Assembly: GCF_030296695.1 (NCBI RefSeq)
Contig: NZ_AP027737.1
Location: 1 to 64,000, forward strand
DNA length: 64,000 nucleotides
Reading direction: 5' to 3'
Source of the DNA: Agromyces mangrovi
GTDB lineage: Bacteria > Actinomycetota > Actinomycetes > Actinomycetales > Microbacteriaceae
The stretch's first letter is position 1. Every line of letters begins with the position of its first letter. The notes under the pieces were generated by a model. The model was not told the DNA's origin and searched no databases. It saw only the letters and a program-made list of their open reading frames with translations. Shown piece by piece: positions 32,014-42,524 of the stretch. The translations under genes and the position numbers were made by a program.

Positions 32014-32598
32014 ATGAGCCGGCTCCCCTCCCTGCTGTCCGCCGACGACCTCCCGCTCGCGGAGCTGTGCGCCCTGCGCATCGACGGCGAGGTGATGGCG
32101 CTGCCGGCGGGCTGGGCGCCCATCGACGAGCCCGACCGCCCCGAGCAGCGTGCGCGCTCGGTGCGCCTGGCCGTGGGCCGCGACGTCATCGCCGCACGGA
32201 TGACCGCGGCGTGGGTGCACGGTGCGATCCCGGCCGCTCCCCCGGTGCCGCAGGTGTGCGTGCGGATCGGGGCGCGACGCGGCAACGACCCGGCCGTGCG
32301 CTGCGAGTTGAGCGAACTGCAGCTCGACGAGGCCGAGGTCGTGCGGTGGGGCCCGGCGTCGGCCACGACCCCCGAGCGCACGGCCTTCGACCTCCTGCGC
32401 TCGGCGCCCGACCTCCCCGCGCATCGTGCCGCCGCGGTCCGGTTGCTCGCCGACGCCGGGATCGGGCTCGCCGAGTTCCGCGCACGGGTCGACGCCCGAC
32501 GCCGGCTGCCCGGCAAGCGGATCGTGCTGGCCCGCGTGGCCGAGGCCCTCGAGCGCGCCGACGAAGCGGTGTCGCCTCAGCCGTCGCTCACGCGGTAG
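32014..32598 (+). CDS. AbiEi-like (type IV antitoxin family) protein, orphan
   Basis: 194 aa from ATG 32014. The central region with AARMTAAWVHGAIP and, further on, RTAFDLLRSAPDL resembles the DNA-binding and C-terminal parts of AbiEi-family antitoxins and the shorter actinobacterial proteins annotated with that name. No winged-helix N-terminus or AbiEii nucleotidyltransferase toxin is visible next door, so it is probably a stand-alone regulator rather than half of a toxin-antitoxin pair. Its last 22 nt overlap the 3' end of rel, which is convergent. Two copies of an 11-bp direct repeat lie in the 97-nt gap before it. Family assignment is from memory of short motifs, so moderate only. Confidence 0.5.
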   Translation: MSRLPSLLSADDLPLAELCALRIDGEVMALPAGWAPIDEPDRPEQRARSVRLAVGRDVIAARMTAAWVHGAIPAAPPVPQVCVRIGARRGNDPAVRCELSELQLDEAEVVRWGPASATTPERTAFDLLRSAPDLPAHRAAAVRLLADAGIGLAEFRARVDARRRLPGKRIVLARVAEALERADEAVSPQPSLTR

Positions 32599-34838
32599 AC
32601 GTCGTAGACCGCGTCGATGCGACGCACCGCGTTCAGCACGCGGTCGAGGTGGGTCGTATCGCCCATCTCGAAGACGAACTTGCTGATCGCGAGGCGATCG
32701 GACGACGTGGAGACGGTGGCCGACAGGATGTTCACGTGGTGCTCGCTGAGCACGCGCGTGACGTCGGAGAGCAGGCCGCCGCGGTCGAGCGCCTCGATCT
32801 GGATCTGCACCAGGAAGACGCCCTTCGAGCTCGGCGCCCACTCGACGTCGATCATGCGCTCGGGCTCGCGCAGCAGGCCCTGCACGTTGTGGCACGATGC
32901 CTGGTGCACCGAGACGCCGGAGCCGCGCGTGATGAAGCCGACGATCTCGTCGCCGGGCACGGGCGTGCAGCAGCGCGCGAGCTTGACGAGGATGTCGGGC
33001 GCACCGCGCACGAGCACGCCCGAGTCGGACGTGCGCGACACCGACGACGGGCGAGGCATGTTCGCGAGCGGGACGTCTGGGGTCTCGTCCTCGTCCTCGT
33101 CGCGCACGAGGGAGATGACCTTCTCGAGCACCGACTGGGTCGAGATGTGCCCCTCGCCCACGGCCGCGTAGAGCGCGCTGACGTCGTCGTAGCGCAACTG
33201 GGCGGCGACCTCGGCGAACGAGTCCTGGCCCATGAGCTTCTGCAGCGGCAGGTTCTGCTTGCGCATCGCCCGCGCGATCGAGTCGCGCCCCTGCTCGATC
33301 GCCTCGTCGCGGCGCTCCTTCGTGAACCACTGGCGGATCTTGTTGCGCGCGCGGGGCGACTTCACGAAGTTCAGCCAGTCCTGGCTGGGGCCGGAGTCCG
33401 GGTTCTTCGACGTGAAGACCTCGACCACGTCGCCGCTCGTGAGCTGCGTCTCGAGTGGCACGAGCCGGCCGTTGACCTTGGCGCCCATCGTGCGGTGCCC
33501 GACCTCGGTGTGCACGGCGTAGGCGAAGTCGATCGGGGTCGCGCCGGCCGGGAGACCGATCACCCGGCCCTTCGGCGTGAAGACGTAGACCTCCTTCGCG
33601 CCGATCTCGTAGCGCAGCGAGTCGAGGAATTCGCCCGGGTCGGCGGTCTCCGCCTGCCAGTCCGAGATGTGCGCGAGCCACGCCATGTCGGCGTCGCCGA
33701 CCGCCTTCTGGTCGGTCGCCTTGCCGTTGACCTGCTCCTTGTACTTCCAGTGCGCGGCCACGCCGTACTCGGCGCGCTGGTGCATCTCGTGGGTGCGGAT
33801 CTGGATCTCGACCGCGCGGCCCTTGGGGCCGATCACGGTCGTGTGCAGCGACTGGTACAGGTTGAACTTGGGCGTCGCGATGTAGTCCTTGAACCGGCCC
33901 GGCAGCGGCGTCCAGCGCGCGTGGATGGCGCCGAGCACGGCGTAGCAGTCGCGCACCGAGTTCACGAGCACCCGGATGCCCACGAGGTCGTAGATCTCGT
34001 CGAACTCGCGCCCGCGCACGATCATCTTCTGGTAGATCGAGTAGTACTGCTTCGGCCGGCCGACCACCTTGCCGCGGATGCGCGCCGCCTTCAGGTCGTC
34101 GTTGACCAGGTCGATGACGGTCTGGACGAACTCCTCGCGCTGCGGGGTGCGCTGCCGCACGAGGCTCTCGATCTCGGCGTACAGCTTCGGGTAGAGCACG
34201 GCGAAGCTCAGGTCCTCGAGCTCCCACTTGATGGTCTGGATGCCGAGCCGATGTGCAAGCGGCGCGTAGATCTCGAGCGTCTCGGTGGCCTTGCGGGTGG
34301 CGGATGCCGCTGGCACGAAGCCCCACGTGCGCGCGTTGTGCAGGCGATCGGCCAGCTTGATGATGAGCACGCGGATGTCCTTCGACATCGCGACGATCAT
34401 CTTGCGGACGGTCTCGGCCTGCGTCGAGTCGCCGTACTTGACCTTGTCCAGCTTGGTCACGCCGTCGACGAGCATGGCGATCTCGTCGCCGAAGTCGTCG
34501 CGCAGCTCGTCGAGGCGGTACTCGGTGTCCTCGACGGTGTCGTGCAGCAGGGCTGCGGCCACCGTCTTCGAGCCGATGCCGAGGTCGGCGAGGATCTGCG
34601 CCACCGCGATCGGGTGCGTGATGTACGGCTCGCCGCTCTTGCGCTTCTGGCCGTCGTGCGCGCGCTCCGCGATCGCGTGAGCGCGTTCGATCACGGCCAG
34701 GTCGGCCTTCGGGTGGTGCATCCGCACCGTGCGCAGCAGCGTGTCGACCGCCCCCGAGGGCTGCGCCTTCGAGAAGATGCGCGGCACGAGGCGGCGCAGC
34801 GACGGGTTGCCCGTCGCGACGGGTGACTCGCTCACCAT
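32577..34838 (-). CDS. rel: Bifunctional (p)ppGpp synthetase/hydrolase Rel
   Basis: 753 aa, the actinobacterial long Rel. Makes and degrades the stringent-response alarmone. The HD hydrolase domain has HDTVED at 99-104. The synthetase domain has RFKD at 315-318 (the RxKD charge type of bifunctional enzymes, not the ExDD of synthetase-only RelA) and IYDLVGIRVLV. The TGS domain runs from about 408 (EVYVFTPKGRVIGLPAGATPIDFAYAVHT). A zinc-finger/RIS segment contains ARCCTPVPGDEIVGFITRG and a C-terminal ACT domain has ILSATVSTSSDRLA. It follows secF by 78 nt, as part of the secDF-rel arrangement conserved in actinobacteria. Confidence 0.97.
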   Translation of the reverse strand: MVSESPVATGNPSLRRLVPRIFSKAQPSGAVDTLLRTVRMHHPKADLAVIERAHAIAERAHDGQKRKSGEPYITHPIAVAQILADLGIGSKTVAAALLHDTVEDTEYRLDELRDDFGDEIAMLVDGVTKLDKVKYGDSTQAETVRKMIVAMSKDIRVLIIKLADRLHNARTWGFVPAASATRKATETLEIYAPLAHRLGIQTIKWELEDLSFAVLYPKLYAEIESLVRQRTPQREEFVQTVIDLVNDDLKAARIRGKVVGRPKQYYSIYQKMIVRGREFDEIYDLVGIRVLVNSVRDCYAVLGAIHARWTPLPGRFKDYIATPKFNLYQSLHTTVIGPKGRAVEIQIRTHEMHQRAEYGVAAHWKYKEQVNGKATDQKAVGDADMAWLAHISDWQAETADPGEFLDSLRYEIGAKEVYVFTPKGRVIGLPAGATPIDFAYAVHTEVGHRTMGAKVNGRLVPLETQLTSGDVVEVFTSKNPDSGPSQDWLNFVKSPRARNKIRQWFTKERRDEAIEQGRDSIARAMRKQNLPLQKLMGQDSFAEVAAQLRYDDVSALYAAVGEGHISTQSVLEKVISLVRDEDEDETPDVPLANMPRPSSVSRTSDSGVLVRGAPDILVKLARCCTPVPGDEIVGFITRGSGVSVHQASCHNVQGLLREPERMIDVEWAPSSKGVFLVQIQIEALDRGGLLSDVTRVLSEHHVNILSATVSTSSDRLAISKFVFEMGDTTHLDRVLNAVRRIDAVYDVYRVSDG

Positions 34839-34916
34839 CGCACCACCTCCGCCTTCATTATCACCGCTGCGGCGCGGCGACGACGAACGCGGGCGCGCGA
34901 CGGGCGCGGGCGCCGG

Positions 34917-35933
34917 TCAGGAACCCACCGCCGCGGGCTCCTCCTGCGAGCCGGTCGCCTGGCCGCGCTCCTTCAGGACGCGCTCGTCGTGGCGCTTGAT
35001 CGCCGGCTCGCCCTCGCGGAACTGCGAGTACATGGGCGCCGCGATGAACACAGTCGACCAGGTGCCGACGAGGATGCCGATGAGCAGGGCGAGGGAGATG
35101 TCGCGCAGCGTGTCCGCACCGAGCACGAACGCGCCGATGAAGAGGATCGCCGCGACCGGCAGCGCCGCCACCACGCTCGTGTTGATCGAGCGGACGAGGG
35201 TCTGGTTGACCGCGAGGTTGACGGACTCCGGGAACGTGCGCCGGGACTCGTCGCCCTCCCAGGAGGTGTTCTCGCGGATCTTGTCGAACACCACGACCGT
35301 GTCGTAGAGCGAGTAGCTGAGGATCGTGAGCAGGCCGATCATGGCGGCCGGCGACACTTCGAACCCGCTGGCCGCGTAGATGCCCGCCGTCACCACCAGG
35401 TCGGCGAAGAGCGACAGGATGGCCGCCGCCGACATCTTCCAGGTGCGGAAGTACAGCGCCATGAAGATCGCCGCGAACAACAGGAACGCGATGAGTCCGA
35501 TGATGGCCTGGCGCGTGACGTCCTCGCCCCAGCTCGCGCCGACGAACGACGACGTGATCTCCGACTCGGGCACGTCGTACGCCTCGGCGAGGGCCGTGGT
35601 GACCTCGCGGGTCTCGGCGGCCTCGAGCTGGTCGGTCTGCACGCGCACGCCGTCGTCGCCGACGATCGTCACACGGGCGACGGCGTCGGGGACGACCGAC
35701 GCCACCGCGTCGATCGCGGGCTGCTGCGTGGCCTCGGCCACGTTCGAGATGAGGAACTGCGAACCGCCGCGGAACTCGATGCCGAAGTTGAAGCCGCGGA
35801 AGACGGGCACGAGCACCGAGAGGATGATCAGCACCGCCGCGATCGCGTACCACTTGCGGCGACCGCCGACGAAGTTGAACGAGCGCTTCCCCGTGTAGAG
35901 GTCGTTGCCGAAGGTGGTGAGCCGACTGGCCAT
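34917..35933 (-). CDS. secF: Protein translocase subunit SecF
   Basis: 338 aa. RND-type partner of SecD that uses proton-motive force to help late steps of Sec export. The N-terminal helix (WYAIAAVLIILSVLVPVF) is followed by GFNFGIEFRGGSQF, the SecF signature, a periplasmic-type loop and five C-terminal helices with TILSYSLYDTVVVFDKIREN, the SecF D-x-x-D/K hallmark. The tail (EPAIKRHDERVLKERGQATG) is charged and cytoplasmic. The ATG shares its first base with the secD stop. Confidence 0.97.
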   Translation of the reverse strand: MASRLTTFGNDLYTGKRSFNFVGGRRKWYAIAAVLIILSVLVPVFRGFNFGIEFRGGSQFLISNVAEATQQPAIDAVASVVPDAVARVTIVGDDGVRVQTDQLEAAETREVTTALAEAYDVPESEITSSFVGASWGEDVTRQAIIGLIAFLLFAAIFMALYFRTWKMSAAAILSLFADLVVTAGIYAASGFEVSPAAMIGLLTILSYSLYDTVVVFDKIRENTSWEGDESRRTFPESVNLAVNQTLVRSINTSVVAALPVAAILFIGAFVLGADTLRDISLALLIGILVGTWSTVFIAAPMYSQFREGEPAIKRHDERVLKERGQATGSQEEPAAVGS

Positions 35934-37671
35934 CAGGAGTCCTTCCCCTCGTTCGAGGGCGTGTCGCCGACGGCGGCGAGCTCGGCCGCCTTGCGCTCGG
36001 CGATCGTCTGCCGGCGCTGCGCCTCGCGCGTGCTCGATGCGACCTTGGTCTTGGTCACGTTGGCGGCGGGCTTCCGGAACTCGGCACGGCCGCGGTAGAC
36101 GGCACCGAGCGCCGTCGGGTCGAGGCCCGACCACGAGTGGCCGCTCGAGAAGAACCGGGTCTGCGCGAGCAGCTGCAGCATCGGGTGGGTGAACAGGATC
36201 ACCACGATCACGTCGATGATCGTCGTGAGACCGAGGGTGAACGCGAACCCGCGCACGCTGCCGACCGCGAAGATGAACAGCACGATCGCGGCGAGCAGGT
36301 TGACGGCCTTCGACGCGATGACCGTGCGGAGCGCCCGCTTCCAGCCGGCCTCGACGGCGCCGACGAGGGCGCGCCCGTCGCGCAACTCGTCGCGGACGCG
36401 TTCGAAGTACACGATGAACGAGTCCGCCGTGAAGCCGATCGCCACGATGAGCGCGGCGACGCCCGCGAGCGAGAGCCGGTAGCCCTGGTACCAGGACAGG
36501 ATCGTGATCGAGAGGTACGTGATGACACCGGCCACGACGAGTGACGCGATCGTCACCGACGCGAGCGCCCGGTATTGGAACAGCGTGTAGATCACGACCA
36601 GGATCAGGCCGATCAGGCCGGCGATCAGGCCGCTCTGCAGCTGGGACGAACCGAGCGTCGCCGAGATCGTGTCGGAGCTCTGCACCGTGAAGCTGATCGG
36701 CAGCGCGCCGAACTTCAGCTGGTCGGCCAGTGCCTTCGACGACTCCTGCGTGAAGCTGCCCGTGATCTGCGGGCGCCCGTCGGTGATGATGCCGTTCATG
36801 CTCGGAGCCGAGATGATGCGGCCGTCGAGCACGAACGCGAACTGGTTGCGCGGCGACTCGAGGCCGAACAGGCGCGTGCTCACCTCGGCGAAGTCCTCGG
36901 TGCCCTGCTCGTCGAAGCGCAGGTTGACGGCCCAGGTGCCGGTCGAGACGCCGGTGGAGCTCTGGACCATGCCGTTGGTGGCGTCGACGATGTTCTCGCC
37001 GCTCACCTCGACCGGGCCGAGCAGGTACTTGAACGTGTTCGTGGTGTCGCACGTGACGAGCGGTTCGTCCGCCGGGTGGCGGTTCGCCTCGGCCTCGTCG
37101 ATCGAGGCGCAGTCGAACGAGTCGTACTCGGCCTGCAGCTCGTCGGTGACCCAGGCGGGGTCGCTCGCGTCGGTCGGCTCGGGCGTCTCGGTCGCCTCCG
37201 CGTCGTCCGTGGCCTCCTCGTCGGCCTCGTCGGTCGGCTCGACCGACTCGGTCGAGGCGACGTCGGCGAGGATCACCGGGCGCAGCTCGAGCTTCGCCGA
37301 CGACTCGATGCGCTGGCGGGTCTCGTCGTCGAGCTCGCCCGGGATCGCGACGACGATGTTGCGGTCGCCCTGCGTCGTGATCTCGGCCTCGGAGACGCCC
37401 GACGCGTCCACGCGCTGGCGGAGGATCGAGACCGCCTGGTCGAGCTGTTCGCCCGAGACGGTCTGCCCCTCGGCGAGCTCGGGCTCGAGGATGATCTGCG
37501 TGCCGCCCTCGAGGTCGAGCGCGAGCTTGGGGTCCACGAGCCGCCGGCCCAGAGGACGCCGGCGGTGTTGATCGCGATGAGCGCGACGATCAGTGCGCCG
37601 AGCCAGCTGAGGGAGCGCCAGGCCTTCCGGACGCTGGTCGGCCGGGACGACCGCTTGGAGGGTGCAGCCAC
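35933..37671 (-). CDS. secD: Protein translocase subunit SecD, single frameshift near N-terminus
   Basis: About 579 aa when repaired; GTG start at 37671 giving AAPSKRSSRPTSVRKAWRSL and the first transmembrane helix LSWLGALIVALIAINTAGVLW. Near 37548-37550 a base is missing; with it, GRRLVDPKLALDLEGGTQIIL follows, containing the LGLDLxGG-type SecD signature as LALDLEGG. The external domain has an acidic Thr/Glu/Asp-rich insert after PVILADVAS (roughly residues 145-185). The C-terminal helices begin FTVQSSDTISATLGSSQLQSGL and include AIGFTADSFIVYFERVRDEL. It follows yajC by 60 nt. Confidence 0.95.
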
Positions 37672-37730
37672 GAATTCCGCTTTCTCTGCACGTTCGCGTC
37701 GCTCGACGCGGACGTGTGGTGTCGAGGGTC

Positions 37731-38111
37731 CTAGTCGTCCGACTTCTTCGGCTCGGTGCCGGCCTCCGGCGACGCATCCGACTCGTCGACCCGCTCGCCG
37801 AACTCCGGCTCGCCGTCCGCCGGCTCCAGCTCCTCGTCCTCGGAGCCCGGTGCGGGCGCCACGACGCGGTTGATGGTCTGGCGGTGCACCGTGAGCACGG
37901 TGCCGGGGCTCGACTCGAGCAGGACCTGGTTCTCCTCCTCGTCGATGGACAGGATCGTGCCGTACACCCCGAAGTTCGTCATCACCGTCGCACCGGTCGC
38001 CACCTTCGCCTGCAGCTCACGCTGCTCCGCGGCACGCTTGCGCGAGTTGCGGAACATGAAGAAGATGAGCAGCGCCAGGACGGCGAGCATGATGAGTGTG
38101 AACGGATCCAT
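37731..38111 (-). CDS. yajC: Preprotein translocase accessory protein YajC
   Basis: 126 aa from MDPFTLIMLAVLALLIFFMF, a single N-terminal transmembrane helix. It is followed by RNSRKRAAEQRELQAKVATGATVMTNFGVYGTI, the conserved YajC core. The tail after VVAPAP is acidic and disordered. Associates with SecDF in the Sec holotranslocon. Encoded directly upstream of secD. Confidence 0.95.
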   Translation of the reverse strand: MDPFTLIMLAVLALLIFFMFRNSRKRAAEQRELQAKVATGATVMTNFGVYGTILSIDEEENQVLLESSPGTVLTVHRQTINRVVAPAPGSEDEELEPADGEPEFGERVDESDASPEAGTEPKKSDD

Positions 38112-38212
38112 CTGGGGGTGCCTCCGGTGCACGACGACGCGGTCGTGCCAAGTCTGCGGACGCGCGGGTTCAGGGCCTGCGCGCTGGTGGGGTGGGCCGA
38201 AGCCTCCAAGGA

Positions 38213-39244
38213 TTATAGGTCATCGAGTGGCAGCCCTGCGGCGGGACTGCTGAGACCGAGGTGCCGCCACGCGGCGGGACTCGCCACGCGCCCGCGCGGC
38301 GTGCGGGTGAGCAGGCCGATGCGCACCAGGAACGGCTCGACCACCGACTCGATGGTCTCGGCCTCCTCGCCGACCGACACCGCGAGGGTGTTCAGCCCGA
38401 CGGGCCCGCCGCCGAAGCGCGTGAGGATCGCCTCGATGACCGCGCGGTCGAGCCGGTCGAGGCCGAGCTCGTCGACGTCGTAGAGCTCCAGCGCCGCGCG
38501 CACGGCGTCGAGGTCGGCGCGCCCGCCGTGCACGAGCGCGTAGTCGCGCACGCGTCGGAGCAGCCGGTTCGCGATGCGCGGCGTGCCGCGGCAGCGTCCG
38601 GCGATCTCGGCCAGCGCCTCGCCGTCGACGTCGAGCCCGAGCATGGCCGCCGCGCGGCCGAGCACCTCGCGCAGCTCGTCCTCGCCGTAGAACTCGAGGT
38701 GCGCGGTGAATCCGAACCGGTCGCGCAGCGGATTCGGCAGCAGGCCGGATCGGGTGGTCGCTCCGACGAGCGTGAACGGCGCCAGGTCGAGCGGGACGCT
38801 CGTCGCGCCGGCGCCCTTCCCGACCATGATGTCGATGCGGAAGTCCTCCATCGCGAGGTACAGCATCTCCTCGGCCGAGCGCGCCATGCGATGGATCTCG
38901 TCGATGAACAGCACCTCGCCGGGCACGAGCGACGACAGGATCGCCGCGAGGTCGCCCGCGTGCTGGATCGCCGGGCCGCTCGACATGCGGAGCGGCCGGC
39001 CACCCTCGTGGGCGACGATCATGGCGAGCGTCGTCTTGCCCAGCCCCGGCGGGCCGGCCAGCAGGATGTGGTCGGGCGTGCGCTGCTGCATCTGCGCGGC
39101 GGTGAGCAGCAGTTGGAGCTGGCCGCGCACGCGCGGCTGGCCGACGAACTCGCCGAGGCTGCGCGGCCGGAGTGCGCCCTCGAAGGCCAGCTCGGCCTCG
39201 TTCGCGAGCTCGGGGCTCGTCAGGTCGACGCCGGGGTCGCTCAC
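38213..39244 (-). CDS. ruvB: Holliday junction branch migration helicase RuvB
   Basis: 343 aa AAA+ motor. [23 protein letters not shown] leads to Walker [10 protein letters not shown] (64-72), Walker [11 protein letters not shown] near 114-123 and sensor 1 [12 protein letters not shown] near 165, then the arginine-finger region LRDRFGF. The C-terminal winged helix carries [12 protein letters not shown]. Overlaps ruvA by 4 nt; full ruvCAB operon. Confidence 0.98.
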   Translation of the reverse strand: MSDPGVDLTSPELANEAELAFEGALRPRSLGEFVGQPRVRGQLQLLLTAAQMQQRTPDHILLAGPPGLGKTTLAMIVAHEGGRPLRMSSGPAIQHAGDLAAILSSLVPGEVLFIDEIHRMARSAEEMLYLAMEDFRIDIMVGKGAGATSVPLDLAPFTLVGATTRSGLLPNPLRDRFGFTAHLEFYGEDELREVLGRAAAMLGLDVDGEALAEIAGRCRGTPRIANRLLRRVRDYALVHGGRADLDAVRAALELYDVDELGLDRLDRAVIEAILTRFGGGPVGLNTLAVSVGEEAETIESVVEPFLVRIGLLTRTPRGRVASPAAWRHLGLSSPAAGLPLDDL

Positions 39245-39861
39245 GAGGCCCTCCCCGCGTGCTGCGCCGGGCCGAGCCGGGCGAGCGTGAGTCGCAGCAG
39301 CACGGGCACGGATGCCGCATCGGAGTCGGATGCCTCGGCCAGCGTGTCGGCCAGGGCCTGCTGGGCCGCCTTCTCGGGCCAGCCGAGACCGGTCAGCGCC
39401 GCGAGCACGTCGTCGCCGGCGGTGGCCTGCACCGACGGCACCGCGGTGACGGGCGGAGCGGTGACCACGAGCTTGCCGGTGAGCGACACGACGATGAGCT
39501 TCGCGGTCTTGGGGCCGATGCCGCTGACCTTGCGGAAGGCAGCGTCGTCCTCGTTCGCGACCGCCTGCGCGACCTGCTCGGGCGAGAGCGCCGACAGCAC
39601 CCCGAGCGCGGACTTCGGCCCGACGCCGGTGACGCCGATGAGCAGGTCGAAGACCTGCAGCTCCTCGATCGTGGCGAACCCGAACAGGGAGAGCGCGTCC
39701 TCCCGCACGATGAGCGCGGTGTGCACCCGGAGCGTCTCCCCCTCGCGTGCCCCGAGGGCGAGGGCCGGCGTCGTCGCGACGGAGAACCCGACGCCGCCGA
39801 CGTCGATCACGACCGAACCGCCGGCTGCCGCGAGCACCGTTCCACTGAGCGAGGAGATCAC
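39241..39861 (-). CDS. ruvA: Holliday junction DNA helicase subunit RuvA
   Basis: 206 aa. Tetrameric junction-binding partner of RuvB. The N-terminal OB fold begins [26 protein letters not shown]. Two helix-hairpin-helix motifs follow: [23 protein letters not shown] and [19 protein letters not shown]. The C-terminal domain III ([23 protein letters not shown]) is the RuvB contact. ruvC lies upstream with a 4-nt overlap. Confidence 0.98.
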   Translation of the reverse strand: MISSLSGTVLAAAGGSVVIDVGGVGFSVATTPALALGAREGETLRVHTALIVREDALSLFGFATIEELQVFDLLIGVTGVGPKSALGVLSALSPEQVAQAVANEDDAAFRKVSGIGPKTAKLIVVSLTGKLVVTAPPVTAVPSVQATAGDDVLAALTGLGWPEKAAQQALADTLAEASDSDAASVPVLLRLTLARLGPAQHAGRAS

Positions 39862-40457
39862 GGCTTCAGACTACGTGCGGCCCCCGACGTCTTCGCGGCA
39901 CGCTCCGCGGCGAGCCACGCCTTCTGCGCCGGCGTCGCTCCCGCGTCCACGTCGGACGAGCCGCCGGCCGCCGCTCCGGATCCCGGCCCCGACCGCCACG
40001 CGTGGCAGATCGCGAGCGCGAGGGCGTCCGCCGCATCCGCGGGCTTCGGCGGCGTCTCCAGGCCGAGGATGCGCGCGACCATCGCGCCGACCTGCTTCTT
40101 GTCGGCCCGCCCGTACCCCGTGATCGCGGCCTTCACCTCGCTGGGCGTGTGCAGGGCGACGGTGAGCTCGCGCCTGGCCGCCAAGTGCATCGCGACGCCC
40201 GAGATCTGCGCGGTCCCCATGATCGTCGAGACGTCGCTGCGCGCGAACACGCGCTCCAGCGCGACGGCATGCGGCCGGTGCTCCTCGAGGATCGCGTCGA
40301 GCCCCTCCGCGATGCGCAGCAGGCGCCGCTCGATCGCCAGGTCGGCCGGCGAACGCAGCACCACCACGTCGACGAGCGTCGCCCGCCGGTCGGGAGCGAC
40401 ATCGACGACGCCGACACCGCACCGGGTGAGCCCCGGGTCGATGCCGAGCACGCGCAT
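39858..40457 (-). CDS. ruvC: Crossover junction endodeoxyribonuclease RuvC
   Basis: 199 aa resolvase with RNase H fold. The catalytic acidic set is visible: Asp7 in VLGIDPGLT, Glu68 in VALERVF, Asp141 and Asp144 in [12 protein letters not shown]. The C-terminal tail beyond residue 160 is longer than in E. coli and low in complexity ([15 protein letters not shown]), common in actinobacteria. It starts five bases after the yebC stop. Confidence 0.97.
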   Translation of the reverse strand: MRVLGIDPGLTRCGVGVVDVAPDRRATLVDVVVLRSPADLAIERRLLRIAEGLDAILEEHRPHAVALERVFARSDVSTIMGTAQISGVAMHLAARRELTVALHTPSEVKAAITGYGRADKKQVGAMVARILGLETPPKPADAADALALAICHAWRSGPGSGAAAGGSSDVDAGATPAQKAWLAAERAAKTSGAARSLKP

Positions 40458-40462
40458 GACGG

Positions 40463-41224
40463 CTACTCGTCCGCCTCGAGCTCCGCCAGCACCTCGGCGC
40501 TGACGTCGTAGTTGCTGTAGACGTTCTGCACGTCGTCCGAGTCCTCGAGCGCGTCGATGAGGCGGAACACCTTGCGCGCCGTCTCGGCGTCGACCTCGAC
40601 CTTGAGCGACGGCACGAACGCGACGTCGGCCGAGTCGTAGTCGATGCCGGCGTCCTGCAGCGCGGTACGCGTCTGCACGAGGTCGGTGGCCTCGGTGATG
40701 ACCTCGAAGGTCTCGCCCTCGTCGGTGACCTCCTCGGCGCCCGCGTCGAGCACGGCGGCGAGCACGTCATCCTCGGTGAGCCCGTCGGCGGCGCCCACGA
40801 CGATGAGTCCCTTGCGGTTGAAGTTGTACGCGACGCTGCCCGGGTCGGCCATCGTGCCGCCGTTGCGCGTCATGGCCGTGCGCACCTCGGCGGCAGCGCG
40901 GTTCTTGTTGTCGGTGAGGCACTCGACGAGCAGGGCGACGCCGTTCGGCGCGTAGCCCTCGTACATGATCGTCGTGTACTCGATGGACTCGCCGGAGATG
41001 CCGGCGCCTCGCTTGATCGCGCGGTCGATGTTGTCGTTGGGAACCGAGGTCTTCTTGGCCTTCTGCACGGCGTCGTACAGCGTCGGGTTGCCCGCCAGGT
41101 CGGCGCCGCCGAGCTTCGCGGCGACCTCGATGTTCTTGATGAGCTTCGCGAACGACTTCGCACGGCGCGCGTCGATGACGGCCTTCTTGTGCTTGGTCGT
41201 CGCCCACTTGGAATGGCCTGACAT
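40463..41224 (-). CDS. YebC/PmpR family protein (TACO1 family)
   Basis: 253 aa from [23 protein letters not shown], the family's fixed N-terminus. Recent work on the family points to relief of ribosome stalling; older annotation calls it a transcriptional regulator. [57 protein letters not shown] and the [11 protein letters not shown] segment are hallmarks. The C-terminal tail is acidic. Next to ruvC as in most actinobacteria. Confidence 0.96.
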   Translation of the reverse strand: MSGHSKWATTKHKKAVIDARRAKSFAKLIKNIEVAAKLGGADLAGNPTLYDAVQKAKKTSVPNDNIDRAIKRGAGISGESIEYTTIMYEGYAPNGVALLVECLTDNKNRAAAEVRTAMTRNGGTMADPGSVAYNFNRKGLIVVGAADGLTEDDVLAAVLDAGAEEVTDEGETFEVITEATDLVQTRTALQDAGIDYDSADVAFVPSLKVEVDAETARKVFRLIDALEDSDDVQNVYSNYDVSAEVLAELEADE

Positions 41225-41321
41225 GAATCTCCCGGGTCGTCTCTCGCGGCGCGCGCGATGCATCCGCGCCGACATGCCATTGTAGGGCAGCCCCCGCGGC
41301 GACCGGCCTGAGGCCCCGCCG

Positions 41322-41843
41322 TCAGACGAGACGCCGGAGCGTGCGCAGGTTGCGGTTCGTGGTGGTCGGCTTGTACCTCGCCTTCGCGAGGAGCTTCGCG
41401 AACGGACTGTCGGTCGTGGTGCCCTTCACCGGGTTCCAGTAGAGCACGCCGTCGCCGCGCCGCAGCGGATCGACGTCGGGATCGAGATCGGATGCCGCCG
41501 CGGCGAGCTCGTCCAGCGCGCCCTCGTCGCTCGCGAAGACCACCCACGGCTGCCGTTCGTCGTCGTCGGCGTCGAACGGGAACGCGTCGATCACCGCGGA
41601 AACCTGCTCGACAGTCGTCAGCACGATCCAGGCGTCGTACCCGAATCGCTCCTCGAGCGCGCGCTCGATCTCGGCCTTCAGGTCGCGAGGGCCACCGGAT
41701 GCCTCGAAGACGACGTTGCCGCTCGCGAGCACCGTGCGCACGTCGTCGTGGCCGAGGCCCGTGAAGACGGCGCGCAGGTCGGCGGACCGGATGGTGACCC
41801 CGCCGACGTTCACGCCCCGGAGCAGTGCGATGTACCGCGTCAT
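41322..41843 (-). CDS. DUF1697 domain protein
   Basis: 173 aa from [15 protein letters not shown], which is the family signature; an ATG nine bases upstream is possible but less conserved. [22 protein letters not shown] and [17 protein letters not shown] near the C-terminus also fit. The family has a ferredoxin-like fold and no established function. It lies between pdxT and yebC, 39 nt after pdxT, in a place where many relatives have no gene. Confidence 0.88.
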   Translation of the reverse strand: MTRYIALLRGVNVGGVTIRSADLRAVFTGLGHDDVRTVLASGNVVFEASGGPRDLKAEIERALEERFGYDAWIVLTTVEQVSAVIDAFPFDADDDERQPWVVFASDEGALDELAAAASDLDPDVDPLRRGDGVLYWNPVKGTTTDSPFAKLLAKARYKPTTTNRNLRTLRRLV

Positions 41844-41882
41844 GACGCCCACGCTACGCCCGGCGGCCGACGCGCAGCCGCG

Positions 41883-42470
41883 TCAGGAGCGGGCGCGCGC
41901 CTTCGACAGGAAGTACTCGTGGAACCGGTACTCCCCCGTTATCTCGGGGTGGAAGCTCGTGCCGAGCAGGTTGTCCTGCTCGACCGCGACGACGCGGCCG
42001 TCGTCCAGGCGCGCCAGCGGCGTCGCCGCCGGCCCGACCGACTCGACCACCGGACCGCGGATGAACACCGCGTGCACCGGATCGTCTCCGATCGCCGGCA
42101 CGTCGAGGTCGGTCTCGAACGACTGGTTCTGCGAGCCGAACGCGTTGCGCCGCACCACCACGTCGAGCCCGCCCAGGCTCTGTTGACCGGCGATCGCGTC
42201 GAGCACGGTGTCGGCGAGCATGATCAGACCGGCGCAGGTGCCGTACACGGGCAGGCCGTCGGCGATCGCCGCCTTCAGGGGCTCGGCGAGCCCGAACGCG
42301 CGCGAGAGCTTGTCCATCACGGTCGACTCGCCGCCGGGGATGACGAGCCCGTCGACCTCGGCGAGCTCGGATGCCCGTCGCACCGTCGCGACCTCCGCCC
42401 CCAGGCCGGAGAGCACCGCGACGTGCTCGCGGAAGTCGCCCTGCAGGGCGAGTACGCCGACTCGGGTCAT
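41883..42470 (-). CDS. pdxT: Pyridoxal 5'-phosphate synthase glutaminase subunit PdxT
   Basis: 195 aa class I glutaminase that feeds ammonia to PdxS. VGVLALQGDFREHVAVL, the oxyanion PGGEST (46-51), nucleophile Cys79 in VYGTCAGLIML and the C-terminal LLGTSFHPEITGEYRFHEYF with His-x-Glu are all present. Downstream of pdxS by 54 nt, so the two subunits are co-expressed. Confidence 0.97.
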   Translation of the reverse strand: MTRVGVLALQGDFREHVAVLSGLGAEVATVRRASELAEVDGLVIPGGESTVMDKLSRAFGLAEPLKAAIADGLPVYGTCAGLIMLADTVLDAIAGQQSLGGLDVVVRRNAFGSQNQSFETDLDVPAIGDDPVHAVFIRGPVVESVGPAATPLARLDDGRVVAVEQDNLLGTSFHPEITGEYRFHEYFLSKARARS

Positions 42471-42524
42471 GACGTCACCGTTCCGGATGCCGCTGCGCGC
42501 GGCATCCGCTCGTGTCTTCCGTGC

